The position numbers and the translations under genes are program-made. The notes beneath the pieces are model-generated. The model saw only the letters and a program-made list of their open reading frames with translations, did not search any database and was not told the DNA's origin. Below are positions 45,168 to 57,159 of a DNA stretch of 64,000 nt, piece after piece. Every line of letters begins with the position of its first letter. Within the stretch, counting starts at the first letter, position 1. The DNA comes from Hypomyces perniciosus (Eukaryota > Ascomycota > Sordariomycetes > Hypocreales > Hypocreaceae): the NCBI GenBank assembly GCA_008477525.1, contig SPDT01000006.1:709501-773500 (forward strand), written 5' to 3'.

Positions 45168-47227
45168 ATGGGTCGAGGTGGTCGTGGCGGCGGCCCGCAT
45201 GCTCCACGCCGTCCAGTCGATTTGACTGGTATCATCTCTGTGGCCGAGAAGAATGACCTCGCTACTCTTGTCAACTCCATCACTGAGAAGATGGCCAGTG
45301 ACATCAGCAACATATTTGACTCTCCTCCAATCACCCCTATTCATGGCGACCACGGCAGCAATAACTGGCTCTTGCTCCCCCTACTTCACCAAAAGGAGAC
45401 CAAGCCACCATCAGCCCCCACGAAAGGCATGGCCAGAGGATCTTGTTACAAAGCCCCGGAAAAGACTCACCAGATTACCGAGAAAGAGGAAAAGGAGGCT
45501 ATCGAGCCACAGCTCCGCGAGTTGAAGAAGGAAGCCCTACTCTCCTTTCGCAAATGGCAGGCCACTGTTCTCCAACGCATCCGCGACATTGCTGTTAGCC
45601 AGCAGAACAACTTCCTTGGCAATCCTCGAGGACGCGGACGTGGTATACGTGGTGGACCTCGTGGTCGAGGCGGCCGTGGCGGAGGAGCTGTCCCCGGCCA
45701 CTTGACCTTAGCAACAGGTTCGACCACCATCAACTATCCAAATCCCCAAACACAGAAAGAGCTTGTTGAAAACTAACCAGGATTCAGGTCCACCACGCGC
45801 ACCGTCGAACCATGTTGACCGTGGGCTGGCCCTTCGTTTCGCCCCGATCCCAAACCCATTGTGGACTCTCGATCTAGAGAAGCGAAAACTATTGCTCCAT
45901 ATAGTGTTGTTGATCCTCTTATCTATGCAAGAGTATACTGCAAACGCGCGGTTGCTTCTCTTAAACCTCACATCTGCCCTTAACCTTCCACCCAAGGTCT
46001 ATCAAGATGACGAAATTCGTCTAGCCCAGGGGTTGGCCAAGACTGCTCTAGACGTTCCTTTTGAGGAGTTTTCTGCTCCCAAACCTGAAGAGACCAAGGG
46101 TTCGCGACGCTGGAAATTCAGCGCAGCCGGTACTACAGGCAAGCTTGCTGCTCCCCTCATTGCTGTCGGTGTTGGCACTGCCCATGGTGGACTCGGTCTT
46201 ACTTCCTCTGTTGCTGCCGGTCTGTTGGGTACCATGGCAGAAAATGCCATGTTGATGGGTTCTCTTTTTGGAATCAATGCATCGAAGCCGACGAGCAAGA
46301 TGATGGAGACCTTTGCCCGAGAGATTCAAGACTTTGCTTTCATACCTCTTTATGGTGTGACTGACTCTGAATACCATGATGCGAGGGAAATCCCAGCAGA
46401 GAATCGCAGGCTTCGTCTTGCCATTGCCTTGAGCGGCTATCTCCTTGACGGCGAAGACGTTGCCAAGCCCTGGCGCTGCTTAGGCCACCATGCCGAGAAT
46501 TTTGCGACCAGATGGGAAGTTACCGCTCTAATGAATCTTGGAAACTCTCTCGAGACTGTCATAAAGAGTAGTGCTTGGAGCAGTGCCCGGGAGGAGATTA
46601 GGGCACGTACAAGTAAGTCCCCTTATCAGCATGTAAACGGCCTATTTCCATTTGTTCAACCTCTAACCAAACGCAGTCTTCGCGAGCCTTCTTGATTCAG
46701 TGTGGCCAGTACCCTTGCTCAAAATCAGCAAGATCATGGACAATCCTTGGAGCGTTGGAATGGTGCGAGCCGAGAAAGCGGGTGCGGTTCTTGCCGATGC
46801 TATTATGCGCCAGAAGTTTCAAGGTGATCGGCCAGTCTCCTTGGTCGGATATAGCCTCGCAGCCCGCGCCATATACGCGTGCCTCATGGTGCTAGCAGAA
46901 CGGAGACAGTTTGGTCTTGTTGACTCTGTCATCATGATGGGCACTCCAGCACCTGCGGAGAGTCGAGTGTGGCTAACTCTCAAGAGCGTGGTTGGCGGCC
47001 GACTTGTCAACGTCTACTCTGAGCAAGACTATATCCTAGGATTCCTATATCGCACGTCCAACATTCAATTCGGCGTCGCCGGTTTGCAGGAGATTCAAGG
47101 TGCAGAGGGGGTTGAGAATTATAGAGTCAAGAGCCTCCCGAAAGGCCATTTAAGCTACCAATACCAAGTAGGTCACATTCTGAAGGACATTGGCTGGGAG
47201 GACCTCAACAAGGAAGCCATCAAATAA
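45168..47227 (+). CDS. DUF726/TMCO4 family protein (yeast Mil1-like)
   Basis: Member of the DUF726 alpha/beta-hydrolase-like family; the yeast member Mil1 binds the AP-1 variant adaptor, and animal TMCO4 is a membrane protein. Three exons (45168-45717, 45788-46612, 46677-47227) join in frame to 641 residues. The N terminus is Gly/Arg-rich (MGRGGRGGGPHAPRRP), and a second RG-rich block NPRGRGRGIRGGPRGRGG lies near residue 150. A hydrophobic glycine-rich region, LAAPLIAVGVGTAHGGLGLT, lies around residue 320, as usual in the family. The hydrolase domain follows, with the elbow VSLVGYSLAARAIYACL near residue 515 and MMGTPAPAESRVW. The elbow reads G-x-S-x-A instead of the canonical G-x-S-x-G. The terminal SYQYQVGHILKDIGWEDL is also family-typical. 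Activity is unknown. Confidence 0.88.
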
Positions 47228-47971
47228 GTCAGGTCAGAAGACATGAAGGTGCAGACTGCTTGCATTTCTCTTATCGCTAGTCAGAGCATAGAGTCTCTCT
47301 CCTCTTTTGGCGTTGGAAGGGGGAGGAGTTGGTTGGTACTTGTGCACGACTTAACTGCAGATTAAGCTTGGGTTGTTTGTTCATACATGAAGCAGCTCTA
47401 GCATTGCTGCCACTGATTCCATTTGGCTATTAATATTTCCTCCCTCGCCATCTCCTATTTCGTTTCACACTCAATGACCCGTACCCTTCCTGCTCTACAT
47501 CTCCCTTTGACTATATTCTTTAGAATCAAAAGTTGTACTGCAGGCGTGAACCCAAATGGTGTACCCGGACGAAGAGAAACAGAATTGAAGAAGTAGTCCA
47601 ATCGACAAGCATCAAAGAGCCTCCCTTCCCGTGTGTGTCTGTTCTAAAAGAAAACAAATTTCCCATCCCATTGGGGTGGGTAGAAAGCTGGCTTGGCTGG
47701 CTTTTGTCTTGTTGCTGTTGCTGCCTGTCTGCCAACTCCCCCCCTCCCACTATTTATGTTCCATACACGCCGGTCTCTTTTTCTGCTGCGTTTGTGATTT
47801 TCTTTTTTTTTTTCGACAATAGATTACATGTGTATGTGTTATTGTACATATTTGATTTCCCGTATCCCCCCACGTCACTTTCAAGAAGAGCTCCCCTGGT
47901 TGAATAGGGGGGAGCGCGGGCGTGAAGGCCGTGTATCGTTATCGTCATGGCTAGCTTATGCCCCCGTCATG
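47228..47971. other. Convergent intergenic region
   Basis: A 744-bp gap between the DUF726 and DENN stops. There is a T10-type run near 47806. It presumably contains two 3' UTRs; no gene seen. Confidence 0.5.
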
Positions 47972-50900
47972 TCATGAAGGGGGCGTAGTGCCCAACATGC
48001 TGGGGACTTGCTTTCGAACAAGCCCCTTCGTGCCTCGTTGTTCCATGCGTGGCACTCCCTGGATGGCGCGAGGCTCACGCATGTAGGACCTGTCGAGCCG
48101 GGATGGGACGCGGGTCACGACGGTGCGATACTCGCCGGGGAAGTTGCCCTTGGGCAGAGGGACTGAGGCCGTGCGCCAGATATGTTCCGAAGTGTCGCTT
48201 AGGTAGGGTGGCACCTTGTTGCCACTGGCACTGCGGGTTTGTTGGGCACTACTCCACGAGCCGGACGATGCGCCGTGGGAGGCTCGAATGGTGGACAGCC
48301 GTGAGAGCCCTGAAGGGATGGCGGAGCGGCCGCGAGCCTTTTTAGCCAGGATAATTTCGTCGAACAGGCGGATCTGTGGTTCTGTGGCCGGCTTCATCTC
48401 TCTGTCGTGAATGAATTCGTTGAACGCTAATCAATGTTAGTCAGAATACCATGCATACATCAAAGGTGATACATACCCTGTGTGTCCCGCATCATTGTAA
48501 TATACTCCTGTTGATCGTACGGGAGACTCTTGATGAACCCGTCCATATCAAAGGCGTACAGTTGACCGTTGTCCTTCTGCTGCTTTGTCGGTCGTCCCAA
48601 GTACTTGCGATACGTGTATAGAAGCCCTGCTAGGCATCTAACGAACGCTGCCCTGACTCGGTCTGCATGGAATGCCTCGGGGCACACAAGGGATACAAAT
48701 CCTAGACACCGGCCATGGGACACAGTCTTGCACGCTGTGCACTTGTAGAATCCATCTCCTTCAGATCTATCATCGCAGATTGTGCATATCGAGGTTACGT
48801 CTTTAGAGTTCCAGTTGAAGCAGTGTCCCTCTACCCAGACTGTCGTTTCGGTGTTGCTCACTGGCTGTATTTGCATGCTAGGCATGATAGTCGAGGCAGC
48901 GAGGGTTGACGGCGCATAAGTGGATGGCGCATAGCCACCTCCAAAGGACGACTGAGAATCCACGGTTGAAATGGACAGATTGGCCTGATGACCATTCAAG
49001 AACGGCAGGCTGGGTCGATGGACGGGGTGGAACTTATCTACACCAAAAGATGAGCTCCGCCGGCCCTTGTCCTCGCCGAAGTGTCCAGATCGCTTCTCCC
49101 TAAGCGTTGCAGTCAAGGCAAACCCTGAGTCGCTTCGTGAAATCGGGGTGGATGGCATGGGAGGAAACTTCATAGATACTGGAGAGACGGATGATTGAGG
49201 ACTCGTCCGGCTCGATTTGCTTGTCCCAGGTCGATCAGACATGCCACTATCGACGAGGGAGCTTGTGAAGCCATTGAACACTGGCGGGAAGACCTCGCTC
49301 GGAGGGTCAGGCTCCGCAAAGTTGGATGAACTTTGAGTCACCCATTTACCCAATGTCGCTGATGGAGCGACACTAGTAAACAGGGATGTATTCTCGGATG
49401 AGAATGAATCATAAGGGAACGACTCCATGGCGTACGGAGGAGGTCCAATGGAAACACCATATCGGAGCTTATGAGGTGCCGCAATTTGCAACAGAGACAT
49501 CAACTTCCGGCGATGCTGTCGTGGTAGACGGTGAGGTTGAGATGTAGCATCGATGGTATCCTTGTCAAGATCAACAAGGACATAGTCATCCTCAGGCAGA
49601 TCTATCCGCTCATAACGGCGCTCAACGCCAACGATGTAAGGGCAGGGTGCCTCCAGGGCAGAAATCAACCTGGCAGGCAAGACAGGGATGAAGATGCTCG
49701 CCCATTTCAGGGGATATAGGAGACTAGCGAGGGCATGGCAGGCCAGGTGCAGCATGCTGGTATGGGAGGAAAGGAAGATGATCCGAGATTCGGACATGGC
49801 GTACTCGAACAGAGCCACGACGTTCTCGAGAGAGAGACACCTGAATAGGGCATACAAGTCGATCGTCCTGGAGCCGGGGATCTCGTTTGCGGCTTCTTTG
49901 CGAGCAAAGAGTCGCAACTCCCGCACACCCAGCTCTACCTGGGTCTTGGAACCCAGAGGGCTGAACGCCTCTGTGCAGAGATTGACGACATACCGCTCCA
50001 AAGGCTGCCACCGCCCTACCTTTGGTGAACTTGCAGGTATCCTCAGGACGGCGCCATCGGTCATCGGAACAATAATTGCCTTGAGCCATTCCTTCCAGAA
50101 TGACATGTTCGCGGGATCCCTGCCCAATATACCATATGCCCTCGGCGCCCACAGTCCACTCTCACCAGTAGTGAGACCTTCGATCTTGGACGCCGCACCA
50201 TGTCTCAATGGCCGAAGCATATCCGTCATGAGAGAAATCTTCTCTTCCACGGTGCCAATCTCATCTTCAAGTCTGTCTCGCGCCGGTGTTCCAGAAGGTA
50301 TCGTCCCCAGCTTCGCTAGTAGCTGAGATAGGTGTGTCCGCTCACCAGCCAAACGCACTCCCAAGCTCGCAGCCAGTTCTCGCTCTTCGTTGGACATGTG
50401 GCCTTGTCGCCACTCTTCGCACTTCGTCTCAACAGTCTCAGCGACGTCGGCAGGCAATGCTGTCCAAATTATGATGGTAATTCCGTACAATTTGGAGTTG
50501 TCGTCCGAGGTCATTGTAAAGCCATGCCAAGTAGATCGTGGCCGGTCGTCGGAGGATACAATTTGAACATCGTTAGGGAACGCAAACATGGGCACATAGT
50601 CGGGAAATCTTCCTCGTCGAGCAACCTCCTCGGTTGCATTCTTCGGCGGGTATCGATCAAGAAGCACAGGCTCGAAGCGCCTCTTGAGTGGATGCATGTC
50701 GGGGTCGGTGTTAAGGGGTTCAGGAGGGGGGATAACGGAGTTGTAGTTGCTTAGGCGTCTCGTAGTTCGGATTGAAGCTAGATCTCTGTTAGCGAGGTTA
50801 TGCGTGCCAAGAATAAGAAGAATACAAACCTGCTCTGCTTGAACCGCCGGGCCTGGCGGAGCTGGGTTGCTTCCGCATGCTGCTCATATCCCTAAAGCTG

Positions 50901-51475
50901 ATCTTGCGGCGGATGCTACCCTTAATGCTCCTCAAAGGACTGACTCTACCGCTGGGCTCGGCCTCCTCAGCACGAATGCGTTCAGCTCGAGGATTCACCA
51001 TCGGAGGCCGCGACTGAAGTTTGGCACCCGCGGTAAAGGAGAGGTCCTCCAAGAAGTATTCCCGCTCGGCCGCAAACTTCAGCAGGGCTTTGTCGAAATC
51101 AAAGTCCCCCATAAGGGGATGAAGTGGAATCTCCCCGGGTGCTGCAACATTGCCATTGGTGTTGGCCTGCTTGACGATACGGATCGTAGCGCTGCTTCTG
51201 TTGCTCTTGGTGTTGCCATCAACCTCCTCGAGAGTATGAATTGAGTTTCGGCCATCAATGGACACCCTGGAAAGGCGGTTGGCCGAGTTCTGACGCGAAT
51301 GGCGGCGGGCAAGTGGCTTGGTCTGGCCGTTCACGGCACCATCGTCGGGCTCGCCATCCTCCACAATGGTAGATTCGACAGGATTGTTCGATGGCGGCGG
51401 GGCATCGTCGTAGGATATCGTCTCTATGCCGGCGATCCAGAAGTATTCCGCCAGGGGGGTCGACGAGCCCTCCAT
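47972..51475 (-). CDS. DENN-domain protein with C1-like zinc finger
   Basis: Likely a Rab guanine-nucleotide exchange factor in membrane traffic. Exons 51475-50830, 50777-48477 and 48426-47972 join in frame to 1133 residues. The first 250 residues are Ser/Arg/Asn-rich with a uDENN-proximal start (STPLAEYFWIAGIETISYDD). The uDENN region continues with RRFEPVLLDRYPPKNATEE and FPDYVPMFAFPNDVQIVSSD. The cDENN core has LENVVALFEYAMSESRIIFL and LLYPLKWASIFIPVLPARLI, followed by APCPYIVGVERRYERIDLPE. A Ser/Pro-rich linker precedes a C1-like finger (CTICDD, CTACKTVSHGRC), and a helical dDENN-like segment follows (DGFIKSLPYDQQEYITMMRD then FNEFIHDREMKPATEPQIRL). The tail is basic and disordered. The partner Rab is unknown. 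Confidence 0.92.
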
Positions 51476-54400
51476 AACATGTCAGTTGTGATGTCTGAAC
51501 CGCAGACACGGAGACTGCTCTGACGGCGTTGTATCTGCAGGATCTGCCCCTCAAGACTATTCGTTTTTCTCGATATATATTTTTTTCTCCCCTTCCCCCC
51601 AAAAGGTTTTCCTGTCGGTGAATAGCGTGTGGCACGTCGGATGCTGCAAGGAAGTCAGTAGGGGCATGCGGGACAGGGTTCGAGCATCCTGTTTGACGGT
51701 AAGTGGCATTGCAGCCGCCGCCACCACAGAAGATGATGAAACAGCTAGTACGCACCAGGGTCCGGACAAGGACTTTCTGTTTCCCGTCTTCTCTCAAATA
51801 GACGGTTCGAGGGGGTGAAAAGCGAGCGTGTGTGAATTGTTTGAGATGGGAGTACTAAGTGATCGCGAATGGTTTGGCAAAAAAAAGTGTCCCTGCTGGT
51901 GGGAGAGGGGGTTTCCTGTGCTGGCGTTCAGAGAGCTCTGGCCAAGGACTAGCAGCTTTTCAGGGCGTTCCTGGCCGCCAACCCGGTTCAGATTCGCACC
52001 TCTCAGCACGCGGTCGCCCAGCACACGTCGACAGCGTCTGTTGGAGCCGTGCTGTGGGTAAAAACCAGCTCGAGAGGATGGAGTTGTTGTTGGAACAAGA
52101 GAGAGGGGATGGGGGAGAATGGCCGTACTCGTAGAATGCCCGCCTGATAAGCAGTGCCGCAGCATTAGCATATGGCAGCAGGCAGGTCAGCGAGTTTGGC
52201 ACCAGCCGATCTGCGCTGGCGCTTGTCGAATTAATTGCGGGCTGCTAAGCAACTGCACTAAATTGCCATCGATCTAATACCAAATACATACCTACGTACT
52301 ACTAACGTAGCAGCTCCAAGTACCGGACAAACTCCTGAAGCTAACAATGACAGCGTGCGTCATCCCCAGGTACCACCACTAGTACTACAAATACGACTGA
52401 CTGGTCTACTTGGCGGAGAATAATGATAATAGGAATAATAATAATTACCTAGTGTTATTATTATATCAATACTCGCCAGCACATCATCGACGACCTGTAG
52501 AATGCAAGGCCAGCAAGCCACCCCGTACGATGATGCTCTGCATGCATATCGTCTCTGGGGTGATCCACGTCCAAGACGGCCTCACCTGCTAATGTAGGAA
52601 CACCGTTGACGCAGGACCTACTGGTTTTGGCCCCCCCTAGGGCTGCCAGAACGGACAAATATAGCAGGTTGGAGGATTGGGCAGACATGACAGGTAGGCT
52701 GTCGGCGTTTGGCTGATGGTGCAGGGAAGAAGTCAGCAGTGTAAGGAGGGGAACCCGTTCAGCCATGGCTGAACCCAAAATGGATCATGATGAATGCGGA
52801 AGAATAGCCTAAATGATGGATGACTACCTATCATATGGACGCCCATCATGTAAAATGTACGGCCGCACTCAGAGCCGAGAATAGCGAGTGGCATATTCGC
52901 ATTGGTCCAAAGTACTCCGTACTAACAAGTCCAATGTCCAGGTCTACAACTTGCATTAATGATATGCAAGTCTTATGGACGAACTGAAATCCTGTCTTCT
53001 CCGGAGGTAGTGAGTAATACTCAATGCAGGGGAGAGAGAGAGACGGATACAGAAACAAGTTTCCATCCGCCGGGCGGACTCCTGCAGAACAAGGCGACCA
53101 GCATCATCTTTGCGTGCAGGCAACAGCAAATACTGCTTGCTCGTAATGGCGACAAACCGAAAGGCAGGGCTGGGTGGACAACAACCAGGAGACAACTGTC
53201 AGGCGTCAGCAAGCAACAGAACACTGCGGACCCTCCGTGCCTAGATATCAATTGCCCGCATCTCTAGAGCAGGTTAATAGCGTGGAAGCCGATGACTGGC
53301 ATGGCTTCCTCCATGATCCATGATCCATCACCCCATGCCACAGAAACAACGACAGTTGTGGCTGGCCACGTCAATCCAGTAACTGCAAAAGATCAGCGGG
53401 CGAGCTTCACATCAACATTCACGACCCTCACCCGACCTATTTTCGTCCACAGCTAGTCCCAATCGAGCCCCAGATGGCATTGCTACTGTTGATGATGATG
53501 CTACTCCTTCCGTAATACAGAGTTGGTGATGACGATGGCTCCCTCTCACCGCACAGTTTGCTTTTCTTATTAGGGAGCGTTGCATGCATAGGCCCTGGAA
53601 AACGTCTCCTCAAACACGACTCTCAGACACAGGCACATGCTCCAATACTACATACCTAGGTAGTACGAGTACTACACTACTTGCTTGGCCATGCAGAGAT
53701 GCAGGTACAGACAGGCACGCGAGCGAACGGCACCCATATGGACGGAAACTAGTAATCCGTCGGACAGCGCCAGGGCTTGCGTTGGTCCTGGCGCAAAAAT
53801 GAAGCACGGACACCAAACGCCACACGAGCGAGGCAAGGGGATAGATAGTTATGCGCTTCTGTCTTTGATTCCTTGGGAGTCAACAGGGGCTTGCTGGATG
53901 GCTGATCGTTCTTCTTGCCTGATCTGTGTTCTTTTGCATATTGATTGCATTAAGGGACCGCCATCTCTGCTAGTAGGTATGAGTAATAGTAGTACAGTCT
54001 TACACAGGATAGGGGAACATGGATCATTCGATACCTCAATGATCCACAACCAACAACACACCAACACATCCACCGTGATCATGATCCATCTCATCATCCC
54101 TACGAGCATTACTAATGGCGGAACGAAAGGCGGAGCGAGACGGTAGAAGCGCCTCGCACAGGACATGTCGTGGTCTTTGCTCCAGCTCAGACCTGGAGAA
54201 TAAAAACCAATCCAACCCATCCGGTTTCAGGACCCCCCACTCACAGTTAGACCGCTTTAGGAACTGCATGTTTCGTGTTAACTTTGAAGCTTTTGTTAGT
54301 CACAAACTCAATGGCTTTGTTTCTTACTGAGCGCCTTGCCTTGAGTACAGGCTTGACCTGCATTGCGTTGTGTATCAGGTACTCCGTAGTATTCACTACT

Positions 54401-55539
54401 ACCCAGTGTTGCATACAGATCCCAGAAACACAGGTCTAAGTAAGCACTCGTATTTGTAGTATGTACGATATTAATAAGCTAGTGCTACTCGCACTAATAT
54501 CACGCCGTATCGAGACGAAAAGAAAACAACACCCGATCACGATGGAACTAAGAATTGCTTTCTTTTGTCTTTTCATAACCGCCTGCATTCAGGGTAGGAC
54601 CTTATGAGGTCATTGGGAAGCAGTACATGCTTTTGATCCCATTCGGCTCGCAATTGAAAGATCACGGATCGAATTGACGAGCAATTAGCATTCCTATGAT
54701 AGTATCCTATTTCTCGAGGTAGAGCACGTCGTCCGTCAACTTATCGGTAGGTGTGTGTGCCCTGGTTCTCGAATGCAGTGACAGGGTTCAACGACTTGGA
54801 TCTGAGCTGAGCTGCGGGTAACCAACCAACCCCCTTGAACAAGGGGAGAACGAGAACAACATGCGAGGAAACGCTCGTATGATGGTCCTGTCCGAATCAG
54901 GTCAGCTCTACGAGTATGCCATGCACGCACTGAAGCTTGTGGAAGAAATCGATTGCGATTCCCAAGCCACCCATACCCATGTTTTAGGTCGGTGATAATA
55001 GTACGGAGTAGTCGCAGTAGTAATCATGTATGAATCCCATGTTTGACTACTACGGTAGGTAGTGCCCCAAGACCTGCACGAACGACGAATCGCTCTAATT
55101 CATAAAAGCAACATATGCGTGAAGTGTGTCGTTCCCGTCTGCCGGTACTACCGCCAGATGTCTCCTTTTGGTCTTCCGTTAGACAAGGCATCCCTGACAT
55201 GTTTGAAACGTATGTACAGAGCACGCAGTGCTACTACTACTAACTACCAATCCATTGCCCATCTCTTCCTCTCAATGTCTTGGCCCTCTGCTGCGCTACA
55301 TTGGATAAAGATCGAGTACAACAGTTCCTGGGCCCAATTGTGGCTTGCTTTCTCGGTGCTTGGACAACAGAGCACTCTTATAGCCTCCTTGTGGTGTCCC
55401 CTGTGCTCCGGTTCGTCGGCGCCGTGCATGTGCCCGCCACTATTGCCAATCTCGATGCGATCGAGGGCCAGTGCTGTCAAAATCTTTGTAGGATCCCTTT
55501 GCCGGTTTTTTTAAACATATTCGTGTGTATCCATCATCA
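51476..55539. other. Gene-poor 4-kb intergenic region
   Basis: No coding region supported. Open frames up to about 180 codons near 51.3-51.8 kb overlap the DENN N terminus in other frames, and others are short and unrelated to known families. GTAC words occur near 52913, 54381 and 55003. A GATCCAT direct repeat lies near 53310. The left 300 bp hold the DENN gene promoter. Confidence 0.5.
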
Positions 55540-56561
55540 TCATCGGCTGGAAATCCGAGCACCCAGCTTTCCCGTGGACAAGAACCCTCTGTTTCCCATC
55601 TCACCTCTCCACCCAATGCCCAAGACCCCGAATATCAAACGCCCATCAGCTGTGACTTTCGAATCGATGTTGCTTCCGTCCTTCTCCTGAACCACGAAAC
55701 AAACCTGTTCAACCTCACTGGGGTGTAACACCGGCTTCTGGTCCCCACTAGGATCCCAGTTACAGTCCTGGTAACCCAGCCCTTCTTCCACATCCAGCAC
55801 CACCTTCTCCAGCTGTATCACGCCCTCGCTGCAGTTCTCCAGCTGCGCCTCAAGGACCCATTTCCTCCTTGCCCCTTCGGTATCCGCATCCAGGCCGCTC
55901 ACCTTGGTCCTGACAATCATAGACGCCTTGCATATAAACTGGTACAACTTCCTAAACGTCCTCGTCCGTCCGCTCATCTCCGTAGCCTCGTAGTAACTCA
56001 CCGTCACCGCCAACACATGGTTCCCTTCCTCCTTGAGATCAAACCCCACCACCTTCTGCAGCGTATCCCCGGGCTCTAGATCCACCCCCGCCGCGCTGCC
56101 CGCCGGACTAAGCTCCAACTTCTGCGGTCCGCCCAGTCCGGGGGTTTTCATCTCAGCTTCGATGCGGACATCTCGGATCCGTTTCGCGGCATCGGCGGGG
56201 AGGTCGTTGTTCGCGCAGAGGGTGCAGCTAAAGGTCTCGCCTACGTAGGCAGAGCCGAAGGATATTGGTAGGTTCAAGATCGGACTCAGGAGGAAGGGAT
56301 CTGGATTGGTGTCGGCGGTTGAAGAGTATGCGAGCGAGGCCGGTGCGGGAGGCGACTTCGTGGACCGGGACGCGAAGGGAGGCTCGATGGGATATTGCGT
56401 CACCAGTGATGGCTGTGAAAGCCTGGGAGACGGCTGTCAGCTGTTGAAGGTTGGAAGCTAAGACATTGCCACCTTGGCCCTCTCGTGTACCTAAGGACTT
56501 TTACGGAGACAGAATGCGGCTCCTTTATAGGGTCGTGCGAAGGATATCTTTGGTGGCTCAT
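55540..56561 (-). CDS. TRAPP complex subunit TRAPPC13 (DUF974)
   Basis: Subunit of TRAPP II/III-type tethering complexes acting in ER-Golgi or autophagic traffic. Exons 56561-56491 and 56422-55540 join in frame to 317 residues. The first exon gives MSHQRYPSHDPIKEPHSVSV, continuing KVLR into LSQPSLVTQYP, the conserved start of this family, which fixes the N terminus; a GTG-initiated frame at 56403 is only the continuation. The body shows SFGSAYVGETFSCTLCANND, DLEPGDTLQKVVGFDLKEEG, TFRKLYQFICKASMIVRTKV and LEAQLENCSEGVIQLEKVVL, all typical of DUF974. The C terminus, LGIGWRGEMGNRGFLSTGKL, matches the family end. The gene is complete and of usual fungal length. Confidence 0.93.
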
Positions 56562-57159
56562 TTTTCAGTTGCGCATGTCCTTTCTACTCAAGGGATTGCT
56601 GGAAAGATGGTTCATCATCACAATGGAGGCTAAACGCGGGAGCGGGAGGGTGGGTTCGATTATCGATAAGGGTTACAACCCAGATAATAAGCATGAGACT
56701 ACCAGTGTGGATTGAACGTAAAATACAAGTGTAGACACCAGTCTTGATTCTAGATCTTCAGTTCCCCGTCCATAATTGAGACATCTCTGCTGTTAATCTC
56801 GACCACATCTGACGCTTACAGCCTGTCTTGTCAGCAGTGATTATTCTCACACATTCCACACAACCTTTAAGACGTATCACGAAGAAGGCCTTTAATCAAA
56901 CCCTTGCCCGAAAAAGTGATTCCCTGTTACAATGAGTTACGTCCGAATTCAGGAAACTCTGGATTCGTCAGTTTAATCATTTCCCCCTAAACCATAAACC
57001 TTGAGTGTATGCTACCAAGTAGCACTGATACGATGTGCTCCCCAAGCTACTCGCGTGCCATATCTGTGAAGCCCCCTGTGGTCAACCGAATGCATCACAA
57101 AGTCAGTAAAGGCAAATGTGTAGCAAGCTCTTAGCTTTTATTCGTCACAAACACAACCC
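56562..57159. other. Intergenic between TRAPPC13 and KH gene
   Basis: A 598-bp tandem gap on the minus strand: promoter of TRAPPC13 to the left and 3' UTR of the KH gene to the right. No gene seen. Confidence 0.5.

Noticed and set aside
53685..54146. 153-codon plus-strand frame
   Set aside because: No domain, low-quality composition and overlapping minus-strand frames; nothing supports expression.
55540..56403. TRAPPC13 starting at a GTG codon at 56403
   Set aside because: A short upstream exon with ATG and the conserved HSVSVKVLR start splices into this frame.
56651..56661. GGTTCGATT resembling a tRNA B box
   Set aside because: No A box or cloverleaf stems could be drawn around it.
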